From: Linnemannia hyalina
Taxonomy: Eukaryota > Mortierellomycota > Mortierellomycetes > Mortierellales > Mortierellaceae
Reading direction: 5' to 3'
Assembly: GCA_019671135.1 (NCBI GenBank)
Contig: JAHRHY010000011.1
Coordinates: 620,001-684,000 of the forward strand
Length of the DNA: 64,000 bases
Both the position numbers and the translations under genes were made by a program. This document shows positions 22,540 through 35,270 of the stretch, piece after piece (position 1 is the first letter of the stretch; every line of letters starts with the position of its first letter). The notes under the pieces were generated by a model, which searched no databases, had not been told where the DNA came from, and worked only from the letters and a program-made list of their open reading frames with translations.

Positions 22540-24386
22540 ATGTCCATGACAGCAACAGAATCAACGACAACGACAACGACAACGCCGGATGCAGCACTGA
22601 TTAGTACACTTGAGGCACAGGTCCTCCAGCTTGCAGATCACGACGCGTGGCTGGATGCTCAAATTCGGGACCTGGAATGCGCCCTCAGCAATGGTAAACA
22701 ACATCCATCATAAAGCAAAATGTGGCGAATTACTTTTTCAGTTGCAATGGACCCGACAAAAGGGGGAGGTTACTGTACCTAACCAAAAGTCCTATGGAAA
22801 CTTTTTACCCACCCCCTTTGTTTGTCACTTAGATACGGCGGAATCGACGGAGGAAGAGAAAGACTTGCCGGCTGGGGAGGCCAAGTTTTCGTTGGAAAAG
22901 CGGATTGATATCTTGAAGCAGGACCTGGCCACCGCTGCTACAGTAGAGACTGTTCGGGATAGGGTCATCCTCAGGTATTGTATTGCTGCTAAACAGTGAC
23001 GGACGCGGTTGACTGTTTTTTTTATATTTAGATATGGCTCAACCATCTTACGGACAACAAGGAGACATAAAGAGAAAACGCGTGAAGAACTAATTGTTTT
23101 GTTATCTTTTGACGGAAATAGTGCACACTCAGTCCCTGTAGTGTTGAGAGGTATATTCAGAGCAAACCAGGACGAGGAAGCAAAGTAAGGCCACTACATG
23201 TCGTTTTCTACATCGAATCCACAGTTCAGCATCTACAAAGGAGATGGTTAATACCCATAGAGTCCGTGTTTGCTGACAACTATTCGGGAACTTTGTTCTA
23301 TTTGCTTGATGTTCAGGATCATGTCAGATGCAATCGATAAGCGTGATGCAGCGGTCGAGGAGTACCTGAGTATCCACAAAGACTTACAGACTGCAAGACA
23401 GGACCTTGTAAAAGCCCAGGGGACAGTTATAGGTAAAGGGAACGAAAATCCTGTAGCAAATTAATTCTGCATGTTTATTTGTTACTCCGTTTTATTGAAT
23501 TGGACAAAGGGTAAACTTGTGCAAGTTGCTAACTGACCCCTTTGTCCATCTTACGTCTTTTTGTCGTGTTCTAGACCTCCAGGACGAGAACCGTAGACTC
23601 GCTCAGGCGTTAGCGCGCGAGACTGCGGCAATTAAAGAAGGGGCCACATCACAAGAGGCAGTCAGCAATCGTAGGATGGCTCAAAGGTAAACTTCAACAC
23701 ACGGACTCCCTGCATTCAGTCATATGTTTTCAATCTTGTTCTTTTTTTCTGCCCGACTACTTTTCGATGATGGTAGTGAGTCAGAGAGAGAAGGAGTGTG
23801 CGAAAGAAAAAAAATGATCCGAATGACCATAGCGTTAGTTGTTAACGGCCCCATTTGTCATTATTTTTTGTTCGTCTCGCTTAGAATTGAAGAAGAGCTG
23901 AAGACGATTACTATAAAGTACAACGTCGTGTCGAATGTGTTACAGGTAATAGCATCATGTCATCCTCCACTTCTACCCCCCAATCCCCTTTCATCTTACG
24001 TCTTGGCGTGTGCGTGTTTTCTTTTCATTTCTTTTTTTTATCGCTATCCGAAAAAAGACTGCCGAAGATGTGTGTATGTGTGGGATATGAGGCAATTTCT
24101 TTTTAGCATCTCCTTGGTGTTCTTGTTCTGTGTTCTTGTGTCCAGGATGGAAGAAAAAAAAATAGGTTTATTAACCTAAAAATGGCCCATGTGGTGGACC
24201 TGCCCGGGTCGGTCCGTCGGTCCGTCGCGCACTTTTGTTTTGCATTCATTCATTTCTTTTTAACTCCTTGCATGCTGGCGCTTTTTTTATTAATGATAGG
24301 GGCTGTTGTTGGAGAGTGGGGTGGATTGGTCGAACGACCCACACTATCTGGATGTGATGCTCAAGTTAGGGCCTGCCTCTGACTAA
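22540..24386 (+). CDS. CENP-H-like kinetochore protein candidate
   Basis: Probable inner-kinetochore coiled-coil subunit of the CCAN. Exons: 22540-22693, 22833-22974, 23032-23184, 23317-23432, 23575-23686, 23885-23945, 24300-24386; 274 residues with consistent phases, near the usual CENP-H length. The chain is almost wholly helical and charged: STLEAQVLQLADHDAWLDAQ, KFSLEKRIDILKQDLATA, AIDKRDAAVEEYLSIHKDL, DLQDENRRLAQALARE. It ends with the typical CENP-H signature split by the last intron: VVSNVLQ, then GLLLESGVDWSNDPHYLDVM. That final segment is the main evidence. The third exon (KTREELIVLLSFDGNSAH) is less convincing and its borders may differ. The start codon is 140 bases after the ATPase stop. 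Confidence 0.68.
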
Positions 24387-25468
24387 ACTGTATAGACGAC
24401 CTGAGACTTTTGGGGTTGAGCAAGAAGAAGAACGGTGCATGTAGATAAATAAAGGGCGACTATACCATTCATAGCAGTGATTTGAAATCAAAAAGGCGAG
24501 AACGAGAGCGAAAAGTGAAGAAAAGTGGAGGTTGAACAGGTGGACCATGCTCGATGACCTATGCGATGTTTGGGACATGTCTTGGTTTGATTTAGATGTG
24601 CGTGTGTGCTGCTTGCATTGTGCCAGGGGTAGGGATGGTGGGATGGTGGGATAGTAGAAAGATGGGCCAAGAAATTTTTAAAGACCGAATAGGAGCATCT
24701 TACTCTCTCTCTCATTGAGGGCTTTCGCCCATCGCATCGGTGGTTTTTTGAAAATCAGCTCAACTGTCCATGCACTGTTCTCGTCCTACCTGCTCGACGT
24801 GTAAGGGGAGAGGGGGGAGGAGAAGTGAGGGATGTAAATGGGTGAAATGAGTGCAGGAAGCTGCAGACCTTACCATTCCCATCCTCGTCCTGTTCCTCCC
24901 CCTATTTTTTTCCTTGTTGTCCGGCAAACCACAAGAAAAAGACACATCACAAGAAAGCACAGGAACGACACATCACATCACATGTACAACTGACATCCAT
25001 TTCGGACCTTCATGTGTCGATCGATTGTTTGTGGGTGAGCCAAAAACAAAGCACTGACTGGCTGAGTAGCACTCCTAAGAAGCCCCATCCCATGAGCTAG
25101 CTTGAACCTAGCATTTATCGATGGGAAGACACCCTTTGTTTACCGTCATGTGTATCCTCTTGGGACGAAGAAAACACATGAAAGCTAATTTGTGCTTTCC
25201 CAGCGACGGGATTTGCGCGTGCTATTTTCGCTCTCTCTCTCTCTCTATCTCTCTTTCTAGAGCTGGGCGATGGAGAAGAATTGGCCCATGCCCACTGCCA
25301 CCTGTTGGGTTTGCTCTTGGAATAAATTGTCCCATTAAGCGGTGTTGACGACATGCATGCAGGGTAGTTGAGCGGAAGAAGGGAGAGAGAGACGGTAAAG
25401 CTGAGTTTCTTCTGCCAAGAGGGCGAAAAAGAAAGGTGACATTGGAAAAGGCTTTTCTATTGGTAAAT

Positions 25469-25486
25469 GGGGGGGGGGGGGGGGGG
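25469..25486. repeat. Homopolymer of 18 G
   Basis: Uninterrupted G run in non-coding sequence. Its length is prone to sequencing or polymerase slippage error. Confidence 0.9.
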
Positions 25487-25653
25487 TAATTGGCATGACA
25501 CAGAAACAAAACGATGGTGAACAAACAGTCAAAAGGATAGGGGAATCGTAGGGTTTTTGAGATTTCGCTTGTCTTGTTATCGCCGTCGACTGCTGCAGTG
25601 CAGTGCAGGCTGGGAAGAAGAGTGGAAGGGTATGTTTCGATGCTTGTGTTTGT

Positions 25654-25677
25654 GCAATTGCAATTGCAATTGCAATT
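25654..25677. repeat. (GCAATT)4 tandem repeat
   Basis: Four perfect copies of a six-base unit; each junction creates the palindrome CAATTG. It lies in non-coding sequence. Confidence 0.9.
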
Positions 25678-27731
25678 TTTAGAATCTTGTCCCGCTTTCC
25701 CTTTTCCCCTTCCATCCCTTCCGACCTTTCTTACTTTTCCTTGTGGTCTCCTTGTTACCATTTGTTTATCATTCGATCGGACACCTCCTCGGATCCCAGA
25801 AGACCTCCGTCAGAGAGGATACTTTTAGCGTGGTCAATTACGATGCAATGTTTGGCAATGGCGAAGGGAAGGGTGGGATGATAATCGAGTTCAAGGGTTG
25901 TTTGTTGCTGTGGTTATCTTATGTGATTATTGGCACGGGCATTATGGGATTACGGGCCAGGAGAAAAGTCAGGGGAAGGACGCGGACGGGGAGGAAGAGG
26001 TGCGACGTTGGTTGTTGCTGGTAGTCTTTTTCTCAATTTAATATGTGGGCAAGGCCATTGTGAAGGAATTCTACACGCTGATCTGCGCGGTTTCTTTTCG
26101 TTTGATCAGCACAGTGCTACCTACCTACCCTACCCTACTCATCAAACCCATCTGATCAGCTCAGGCCCCATCAGTTCAGCCACCATCAGTAGTCGGATAT
26201 CTTGTTCCTCTTCCTGAGATCACCCCCATCTCACTCTTGATTCCCTAATCGCGACAGTGGCCTTGGTTGATTGGGTGGATAAGGTTGTTTAGGTGTGTGT
26301 TGGCTTTTGGTTGTTTGTTTGTTGTCAAGGGACAATAAGGAAAGGAAAGTCAGGATGGTTGTCAGCAGTCAGTTCGTTAGTCCACTCTCTCTTGGTCGCT
26401 TTCCTTCGTTGTTGGTCAATTGGGGATGGCTTGTGCTGCTGCCTACAACACCATGTGCCCTTTGTTTTGCCTTCAAGTCGCTGGTTCAAGGCCGACCCCT
26501 AATCCTTCGCTCGTTCTTTCTTTCCCTCTCTGTTTCTCTTTCACACCAAGTGTAAAGTTGGATACATCTATCCTCACTCTCCCTTGTGATGATGAAGATA
26601 GTCCGCTTCAATTGCTTGGGCCTCCTTCCTGCTAGGTGTGTCTCTCGGTCGACAGAGAGATAGACAACGAACAAATGAAACGAACAAGACAAGAAAAAGG
26701 AAGGCCAAGGAACAGGAGAGAATGAAAACCCTAAGTGTTCAGGTGCCGCAAACACTTTATAAGACGAGGCGGTTCCCCCCCGAGGGTTTGCTCATTCTTC
26801 TTCCTTCCTCTCTTTTTACCTTTTGTTCTCTTTCTCTCCCTCCCTCTCTTGGCAACCAAAACAACATCAACGCAACAACAATCATATCCACATCTTCCTT
26901 GTCACCCCACTCCACCACCTTCACCACTACTACACCACCTCCAACATCCGCCCTTTCTTCTTCCAGGCTCACTCGTGATTCCTTCCACTCGCGACTCTCA
27001 TCCTTCCTTCCCTCTCTTACTTCTTCTTCCTCTTCTCGTCCGCCTCCACCTTCCGCCCCATCATCCTTCGCCGCCATTTCCCACCCAATTTCATATGTAC
27101 GTATCCAATACATAACAATCGACCATTGGATTCATTTGCTCATCATTTTCATTTTAGAGACCATCGCTCTCATCCTCTCTTCCTTCCCTCGTGGTCCTCC
27201 CTTGTTCCTATTGTTCTTTTTTGCCTATTGCCCATATTGCCCCATTGTCCATTGCCCATTGTCCCACTTTGACACTCGCCTCGTCCCCTGCTTGCCTTCT
27301 TGTCGTTATATCTTTTTTACCCGCCCTCTCGCTCAGTCGTTTGCTTCTTTGTTCCTTTTTTCACTTTTCCTCCCTTCCCCAACGAGAAAAGACAACCGCC
27401 CCCTTCCACCCCCACCCCTCTCGAGAATACCCAAGAAACGAAATAGCAATACCCACACCACACTCCTCCTCCTCCTCCCTGCAGTCTGTCTACAATAACC
27501 ACCTTCCCTTCCTCTGTCTTTTTCATCATCCACAATTCGCTCATTTCCACCCCTTTCACCCTTCATCATCCTTCATCACTACCCCTTTTTCTTCTTTTTT
27601 GTCTTTTTATTTTAACGACCCAAATAACAACACATAAAAAAAAAGTTATCCTGTCTATCCCTGCATTCTCACTATTTGCCCTCCTTTGCCTTTTGACTGA
27701 AGTATTTTACTTTGCCCCCCTGATACCAGCC

Positions 27732-27756
27732 AAAAAAAAAAAAAAAAAAAAAAAAA
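27732..27756. repeat. Homopolymer of 25 A
   Basis: Uninterrupted A run about 330 bases upstream of the start codon at 28087, within CT-rich leader sequence. Confidence 0.9.
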
Positions 27757-28086
27757 GAAAGAACGCACACCCCTTTCCTCAACACCAACCCGCCGTCGTT
27801 TGTCTCGCTGTAGGTGTTCAACGTTTTGGCTAAGAAGGGGTCCGACCTCCTCATTTCATTCTTCCAGGCTATTGTTTCTCTGCTTTCTTTCTTCCCTCTT
27901 TTTTCTTCGTATCACCCAACTCTTCACGTCTCTGTACAGCGTCAATTCCCCTCTCCCACCTTGTCCTCTCCTCAATCAATCCACTAACATCGCTTGGACA
28001 TTTTTTTTTGCCCAACCCCTGTCCAAACTTGTAAATAGTAACAGAGCAAAATCCCCTCTCTTCTCCAAAAGCGATATCTACACAAA

Positions 28087-29214
28087 ATGCCTCAGTTGTT
28101 GGAATCCACTCGAAACTACCTCAGGTCATCGACCAAGCTCGGTCGGAGGTTGAGCAGCTACAGGGATGACTCGAGAAGTGCCAGCGAGTCCAGTCTTCAA
28201 GATACGAACACAGCCACGTCCACCACTCCTTCGAGCGCGGAAAGTCTCAAGCTCAAGCTGCCACAGCAACAGCACCGCCCAACAACACAGAACCGTCTCT
28301 CGTCTCTGTTCTCGCTGGAGGGTCGGAACAGGAACTCGATCTCGTCCGAGGATCGCGCAGCAACAGTAGCAGCAGCAACGCCAACGATACTAGCAAATGC
28401 TACACCCGTAACTACAGGAGCTAAAGTCGGACCCGATCATGACATCACTCTTCCAAAGAAGCGCAGGAGTTTTCATAGCAGGAAGAGTTCTCAACACCAA
28501 CAAGAAAAGCATCATCGTCTTTCCAGGCCGGACCTGTACGAGGATGTGCCTCGAGGTCGCTCGCCCACACTCTCCATGTCTCATACCGATCACACCGCCG
28601 GTTCGGGATCATCGTCCTATGATGCCCGTCCAAGCGACTACCCCACGCTGAAGCAGTACCAGGCACATGTCTGGAGACGTAACCTGCTGGAAGAAAGCAT
28701 CATGCACTCGCTCAGGCTCGAATATGGAGAGTCTGGCAACCGTCACCCTCGGTCAAGCTCTCGCCACCGCTCCCGCTCTCGCTCCCTCAAGGGCGGCCGC
28801 AGCCGAAAGATGTCCCGTGAGCAGCACTCGGCCATGTTGGTGGCCGCCATGTCCAAGGATCTCCCTCCCTGTCCTAATGGCGATGGCACTACACCCGTCA
28901 CCGTGGTTTTGTCCCGCTCTGGCCCAGTGCCAACCATGGACGGAAAGAAGTCTGCCAAGAACGGCAACAGCCCCTACCAGATGTTGCTCAACCCTTCGAC
29001 GACCAATGTCACGCACTCGTTCGCCAGTTTCACTTTGGAGCTTGACGAGCACCAGGTGTCACATGTGATGAACTCGTCTGCTATTCCTGGCCTGTTTACC
29101 ATCAAGGTTGGGCCTTCAAGACAGCGAGGACGGACTAACTCTACGGCACGCATGATGGCGACGACAGGACATGGCCCAACTACCCGTGTCTTGACCGGCA
29201 AGACGACCATCTAA
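28087..29214 (+). CDS. Ser-rich basic protein of unknown function
   Basis: Single-exon frame of 375 residues that I do not recognise. The start MPQLLESTRNYLRSSTKLGR could form an amphipathic basic helix. It is followed by Ser/Thr-rich disorder, a basic cluster (PKKRRSFHSRKSSQHQQEK) and an SR-like stretch (SSSRHRSRSRSLKGGRSRK). The best-ordered part is YPTLKQYQAHVWRRNLLEES at about 181-200. A second one follows near the end: SFASFTLELDEHQVSHVMNS, then IPGLFTIKV. Codon use is GC-richer and far more coding-like than the surrounding sequence, and the ACAAAATG start context fits. Large non-coding stretches flank it on both sides, which suggests a regulated gene. No domain is claimed. Confidence 0.72.
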   Translation: MPQLLESTRNYLRSSTKLGRRLSSYRDDSRSASESSLQDTNTATSTTPSSAESLKLKLPQQQHRPTTQNRLSSLFSLEGRNRNSISSEDRAATVAAATPTILANATPVTTGAKVGPDHDITLPKKRRSFHSRKSSQHQQEKHHRLSRPDLYEDVPRGRSPTLSMSHTDHTAGSGSSSYDARPSDYPTLKQYQAHVWRRNLLEESIMHSLRLEYGESGNRHPRSSSRHRSRSRSLKGGRSRKMSREQHSAMLVAAMSKDLPPCPNGDGTTPVTVVLSRSGPVPTMDGKKSAKNGNSPYQMLLNPSTTNVTHSFASFTLELDEHQVSHVMNSSAIPGLFTIKVGPSRQRGRTNSTARMMATTGHGPTTRVLTGKTTI

Positions 29215-30579
29215 TGGTCCTTTCTTTGTTGCTTTTGTGAATTATTTATCCTTTCTCTCGTTCATACCCCTCCACCTTATATTTTTTCTCAACAGACAGA
29301 CAGCATTTATCACAAAATTAGTACTTCCCCACTTTGTTTCCCCTTCCCCCTATTGCTAATTCTAGGAACCACTCTTCATCTCGATCATTCCACAAAGGAT
29401 GACTTTCACAACACCTTTTCTTATTAACTTTCAAATAGTTGTGGATTTTTCTTTTTTTTTTTTTTTTGACCCTTAGCTCCCATGCTTTTTTTTTTGCCCC
29501 TCGGTGTCCTCGTCAATCTGGACAACCTTCTCGTTTTTTCTTTTTCTTTTTTTATTTTTTTCTTGTTCCCAGCTCCGTTTTTTTGTCCTCTCCCCCCCCT
29601 CCCCACCTTTCCCTCCCCCAAAACCCTTTTGTTTGAAGTAGCGTAGCTCCCCTTCCCCCACACTGAAAAATAAAAAAAATACGGCAGAAAAAAAAATTAT
29701 CATGACACTCTGGAAGGTAGCATGTGATTGGTGGGTGGCACGGTCGAAATCCAGGGGCCGCCAGGGAGGGCCCTGGTGGCGGCGGTGGCGGTGTTTGTGA
29801 AACCGGACGCGTTAAAAATCTCGGTTGATTATATCAGTCACATCACCGCCACCAACGCGCTCGCCGCGCTCCCCTCTTTTTTTTATTTTCTTGACTGAAA
29901 CGTGTCAAACTGCTGAGGAAGTTTTTTTTCTTCTTATAGGGGGCATTTAGCGAAAGACGGAAACGATGGCACTTTTGAGGTTAAGGCACTCAAATGAGGG
30001 TTTGACGCTGTTTTGTGGGATGACACTGTACCGGCCACAATACGAGCATTCATTCATTCATAGTTAAGCTGGACATAAGGCATAAGCACATATGAAGCCG
30101 AGGATCACGTTATCGATCTCTTCACGAGTAAGGTATATCGACATTCACGCGCACTATCTACAAGTACAAGAAATCGTCAGCAAGGCGCACGCGCTGCTTT
30201 GGAGTTAACACAGCCCCCATCCAAAGTGACACCCAGTCTTCTCTCCTCTCCACTGCCAGGGTATGAAGAGATGAGTACTCGTTTTCAAAGCACATACATT
30301 GTCGCGTGCCCCGAACGGATTTGTGTCCTCTCACCCATCTCTTTCAACAGAGGACTTCACCATCGACTTCATGCCATTATTTTCCGCACATCCGTCCCAG
30401 TCCGACTTCCAGACCCCCCCCCGCCCCCCGCCCCCCCTTTCCTTCCTTCGCAAACAATGTTCAAACACGAGTGAAGTAACCACCTCCCTCTTCCCTCTGG
30501 TCAAAGCCAATTACCCGTTTTGATTATCGAAGCAAAGACAAAAACAAAACAAAACAAAAAAACGTGGTCGTCAACTCGG

Positions 30580-30600
30580 CCCCCCCCCCCCCCCCCCCCC
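30580..30600. repeat. Homopolymer of 21 C
   Basis: Uninterrupted C run in the gene-poor region, shortly after a cluster of C-rich sequence at 30411-30440. Confidence 0.9.
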
Positions 30601-33600
30601 GTCCAAAAGTATAAGCAATCATCTTACCCTCACCAACATCCAAGGTACGGACACGTTTTGTTTTTTTTTTGTTGCGCTCGGAAAAGCGCATTGTCGCGTG
30701 TCGCGAACGGACGAGAGAGGGGGGGGGGGAAGTAGACGGATATACAGACGGACAGATAGGGTATCCCTCATTCTCCATCTCTTTCAGCTGATTATCGTCT
30801 TTCAACCTGTCGTTTATTTTTCGTATGCTCCGTCCGCGTCTGAGGGTGTGAGAGCCCTTTTCTTCCCATCCATCCAGCGAACGACGGACCCTGTAAATCA
30901 TGCCGACTCGATTAAAAGCGGACCGGAAAACTCAAATAAAACAAGAAAAAAAAAAAAAAGTGGTCGTGCGGGAAACCGTTGAGTTGATGTTGTCATCACA
31001 TTCGCAAGAAGCGGGACGGAAAATAAAAAAAAATAAAAAAAGATGGTTAATGCAGATGTACAACACCCGCCCTGCCCGCCTGCCGAGCCTGCTGTTTGTT
31101 ATTTCGTTAGGGTTTTGGCATGTCAGTGCATGATTATTATTATTTTCACTAAATCGCAGAAAGAAAAGAAGAAAAAAACCAGTAGAACAGCGATCCATGT
31201 GAAAGCAGGTGCGAGCGAGTTGGTACAACAGCAGCAACAACAATAACAAGGAAGAGGCCCTAGCCAGGGAGAAAGGAAATGCAAAACAGCGTAGAAAACC
31301 CCCCCTCATCTTCACCACACCATCCACACACATCCACCCCCACCCCCCCTCCCCCTTTTTTTTTCTTATCATCATCCAGATCTTCGTGCCTGAAAATAAA
31401 AATTACTATACTGTCCCCTTCCTCCCCTCTGATGACCATGTCCACCCACCACTCATCACCCCCACTCCACTGCCCATTTGTTCATCTAAAAAGTGGATTT
31501 CGTAGTTTTGTGCTCACATCTTACCTTTTTTTTCCCCACTTTTGTGCTTTTGTATGGCCATGCATGGTGTTGCGCGATTTAACAAACATTTTTTTTTGTA
31601 GTTCACTTTGTGGCACACAAATACACAGAGCATCAAAGCATCATCCACGAGACCATTTTTTTTGCTCAACATGTCTTTATTTTTTTTGGGTAAATACAGA
31701 TTTATGATAGCTTTCTCGGTTGTCAGAGATCAAGGGAGAGAAGGATGAGATCTAACAACAGGAGAAGACAAAGACAATATATAAATCAATGACGTACGTG
31801 GCAGAAGAAGAATGGATCGAACGCGGGTAGGCGGGCTTGGCTTGGCAAGAAGCAAGAAAGGTTCGCTCGGCACTCCCAAGCGAAAGGAAGAAAGGAGGAT
31901 AAAGAAGCAAGTAAGGGGACAAGGAAGAGAATGAAGATGGGCGGGAGCGTAGAGACAGACAAACAAGCAGAGACGGAGAGGAAAGAGAGAGAGAGAGACA
32001 TAGGATCGTTCATGCAGACTGGTGGACGGGTGAGTGGGGGTCCCTGAAAGTGCAACGAAGGGAAGGATAGGATGTGGTTTGAAACCCACAACTCTTTTGC
32101 ACAAAATATAGTCGCATTTCTTTGCTGCGAGGGAAGAAAAGGAAGAGAAAAGGGCCGCGAAAGGAGAAAGGGGGAACTGGATCGAAAGGCGAAGGTGCAA
32201 GGTTGCACAAAGAAAAAAAGTAAACAAGCGAGAGATGGATGGCGAACAAACAAAGTAACAAGTTGGGACAAGGGAACAACAGAGGTGACAAGCGTCAAAT
32301 CAGATTATGCATTGGACTTGAAGGAGGGATGCAAACAAGTTTTTTGTGTTTTTGGCAACATTGCCCAAAGAGGGCAACAAGGAGACTATGCTAACAAGTG
32401 TAGGATGACATGGGCCGCGTAGTAAAATGGCCAAGTTATGGGGTTGAAGACAAGACCTTTGATACGATGCTATGCAGAGCAGAGGCTAGGCTTGTCCCGT
32501 GCGTTGATGTTGGGAGGGCGTTAAGTAAGGAATGGCAGGTGGACAAATCGAAATCGATGGACAGACCGGCAGTCAAGAGGGAGAATGTGAGAGAGTTTCA
32601 TAATAAGGCGAGTGGGCTGGACTCGACTTCGGCTTGACTTGACTGGAATGGAATGGAGGTGAAGGTTTTGCTCTGGCGGAGTTCGTATGAGCCATCTTGT
32701 GTCCGCTTTTTTTTTCAAGGTTCAATAAGTTGAGGACTGACGATGTGGATTGGTCTCTTTGTTTTTCGTGTACTTGCATTGGTCATCGTCATTCATTACT
32801 GCCTGCTGCTGCTTTGACCCTTTATTATTGTATATCGTTGGAATATGTGTTGCCTTGCATGTTGTTTATGTCGGCTTTGTTGTGTGCTCTTGTTTGCCGA
32901 GGAGTGAGAGTGCGGGGTGGGTGCAATGCAATGCATGCAACCTAGGATATTTTTTTTTTGATAACTCTTATTTTGTTTATTCCCTGCGAATGTTCCTCGT
33001 CTATCTCACACTCCTGGAACCTTCGTTCCCTTTTTTTTTTTTTTTTCACTCCACACTTGAGCATGCGTTTCTTTTCCACTTGACCAAAGAGTAATCTGTT
33101 AACTTGCAAAGAAATAGGGTTTCAATCAATGGTCAATGAAAGAGAATAAATCTACATGCATAGGGATCTCCTGATGATGTGTATTTCAATGAGAGATGTG
33201 AGGGTGCTTTCAATGAATGCTAGAATGAGACTTTCTTCTCATGAAGGATCGTTTATCTTGCATACATCCTGCCTACCACGCCCTTCCTTCTGCTTCTTTG
33301 ATGCTCGTCTTTACTGTCCCCCTGCCTCTCTTTACACTCTACTGCGAATGCATCTTCTTTTGATTTCGCACTCTTTTTTGTGGTGGATGTTGTCACTGCA
33401 TGCTTGACACTCCCCTGTGCAGTCTAAGTCTAGGGTGATTGGAAATCTCGTCTTTTTTTCCTTCTGTTCTTTGTACTCCCTAATTTCTTCCGTTCTCTCT
33501 TTGATCTGTCTGTTTGTGAAAAACGTGTGAGTCAAATTCAACGCTCGGAGCCTCCTTAGTCCCCACCAACTCCTCTTTCCCTTCCCCTCTGTCTCTTGTT

Positions 33601-35228
33601 TGTTTTGTGTTTGTGTTCAGGTTTGAAAGCAAAGACAAACAAAGGGGGGGTGGGGTTTTGCTCGATCGTTGGGGCGTTGAGGTAAATCTGTTGAGGGAAA
33701 AGGTGGGTTGTGTTTTCGCGTTTCAGAATTTGAACTCGCGTATTTTTTTTTTTATATTCTCACCGCCTTTATTTTGTATGTGTTCATGGCTCTTGTTGAC
33801 AGAGAATCATCCGAGGAGAAAAAGGAGCCTTACCCTAGTCCTCTCCAAGTTTGTTTTTTTTGCGCCCATTTCTTTATGGAGGAGGACGACTAGAATGGTG
33901 AGTGGAGGGGATTGAATTGAGGAGAGGAAAGGAAGGAGGGAAGAGGAGATGGGAGAGTCCAGGTGTCAGTCCGAATACATGGAGGATGATCAATGCCACA
34001 CACACAGGTGGAAACTATAAACCGTTTATTAGGAGTAGACAGATCGGTCGAGAAGAGAGAAGGAGAGAGAGAGAGAGGGGGGAGAGATTTGAAGCAAACA
34101 GCTCTTCAGCAAACACCCACCTCTTGTTCCGTCCGCCCGCTTCCTGCTGGTCGCGTCCTTGACTCTTGTCTCGACTCGTTCACTAATGGACGGATCCCCT
34201 TCTTCAGAGGACCCAAGTCGTCATCCAAGAAAATGGTGCTGGGATTGCCCAATTCATTTTTTTTTCCCTCCCTTTTTTTTGGACAAGGAAAAAGGGCGTA
34301 TGTGTAATAGAGTTGAGTCTCAACTCTTTGGCTCATAGCTATGCTCTCTTCTGTCACCTCACCTCACCTGGCGCTCTTTTTTTTTTTTGTCTTTCTAGTC
34401 AGTCCCAATTGTCTCTTCTCTCAGTCCCTCGATCTCCTCTTTGTCACAGAACAACAGAAATGTTAAAACACAAGAAGGCGAGAGAAAGCGCAAGTGTGGC
34501 AAAAAAGAAAGTTTTTTTTTGCCTTTCAGGAGCTTTACAAAAGAGACCAGAACGACCAACGAACAAAAAAGTCCAACGGACACAACCACCTGACTGACGT
34601 CTTTTTGCTTGTCTGTTTGTCTGTTCGTCCGTTTGTCGGCCTCTTGGCCCCCTCTCGGTACATAGAAAAGAGTACTTCCCCCCTTTTTCCTTCCTCCTAG
34701 CCTTTGGCGTGGCACATCACACATGTTGTATCACACAACTGTACATCTCCCACGTAAACAACCTCCGCCGCGTCAGAGTAGAAAAAACGGAAAAAAAATA
34801 AAATAAATAACGGACGGTGACAGGAATAACAGCTATGATGATGCCGGCGGCGACAGACACGTTTTTTTTTGTATTCTTTTTTGGAACTCTTAAAATGGTT
34901 TCTGTTCTTTACAGAACGGAAGTAGTTGCTTTGGGCTACCTTCTTCCTATTCATTGAAGTAGAGGAATGAATTGTGAGGCTGGCGGAAGAGGAAAACTGA
35001 AGTATGTGGTATGTATGCGTGTATGCGTGTGAGTGTGGGTGATGTCTTTTGTCTTGCTTGCAACCTTAAAACAAATGACTATGCGAATCAGGCATGGGTG
35101 AATGAAAAGACGAAGTGTAGCTTGTGATGTGCGGTTGAGCAGAGCTGGAATCGACGGGACAGGCTACTATGGAGAGCACAGTTGAGAGGGAGAGATGAAA
35201 AGCGCGGAGGATAAAGGAGAGAGAGAGC

Positions 35229-35231
<3 letters not shown>

Positions 35232-35269
<38 letters not shown>
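35232..35269. repeat. (AG)19 microsatellite
   Basis: Perfect dinucleotide repeat of about 38 bases embedded in a longer imperfect GA-rich stretch. Confidence 0.92.

Positions 35270-35270
<1 letters not shown>

Larger units (their letters stand above)
24387..28086. other. 3.7 kb gene-poor region, simple-sequence and pyrimidine-rich
   Basis: No gene can be supported here. Contents seen: a GA/CT microsatellite near 25230-25255, 18 G at 25469-25486, four copies of GCAATT at 25654-25677, long CT-rich and CCA/TCC-rich tracts from about 26800 to 27600, and 25 A at 27732-27756. Open frames such as 26638-27498 are Ser/Thr/Pro/Leu strings produced by the pyrimidine bias. The 3' part is probably promoter and 5' leader of the gene at 28087. 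Confidence 0.6.

Noticed and set aside
26470..26500. T-loop-like sequence GGTTCAAGG
   Set aside because: No acceptor, D or anticodon stems could be paired around it, so no tRNA is called.
26638..27498. 286-codon open frame, Ser/Thr/Pro/Leu-rich
   Set aside because: It is a product of pyrimidine-rich DNA; the composition follows base bias, with no conserved-looking segment and no splice partner.
31730..32298. Two overlapping minus-strand frames of 165-170 codons
   Set aside because: Phe/Leu/Ser-rich readings of purine-rich DNA; two frames are open over the same bases, typical of low complexity.
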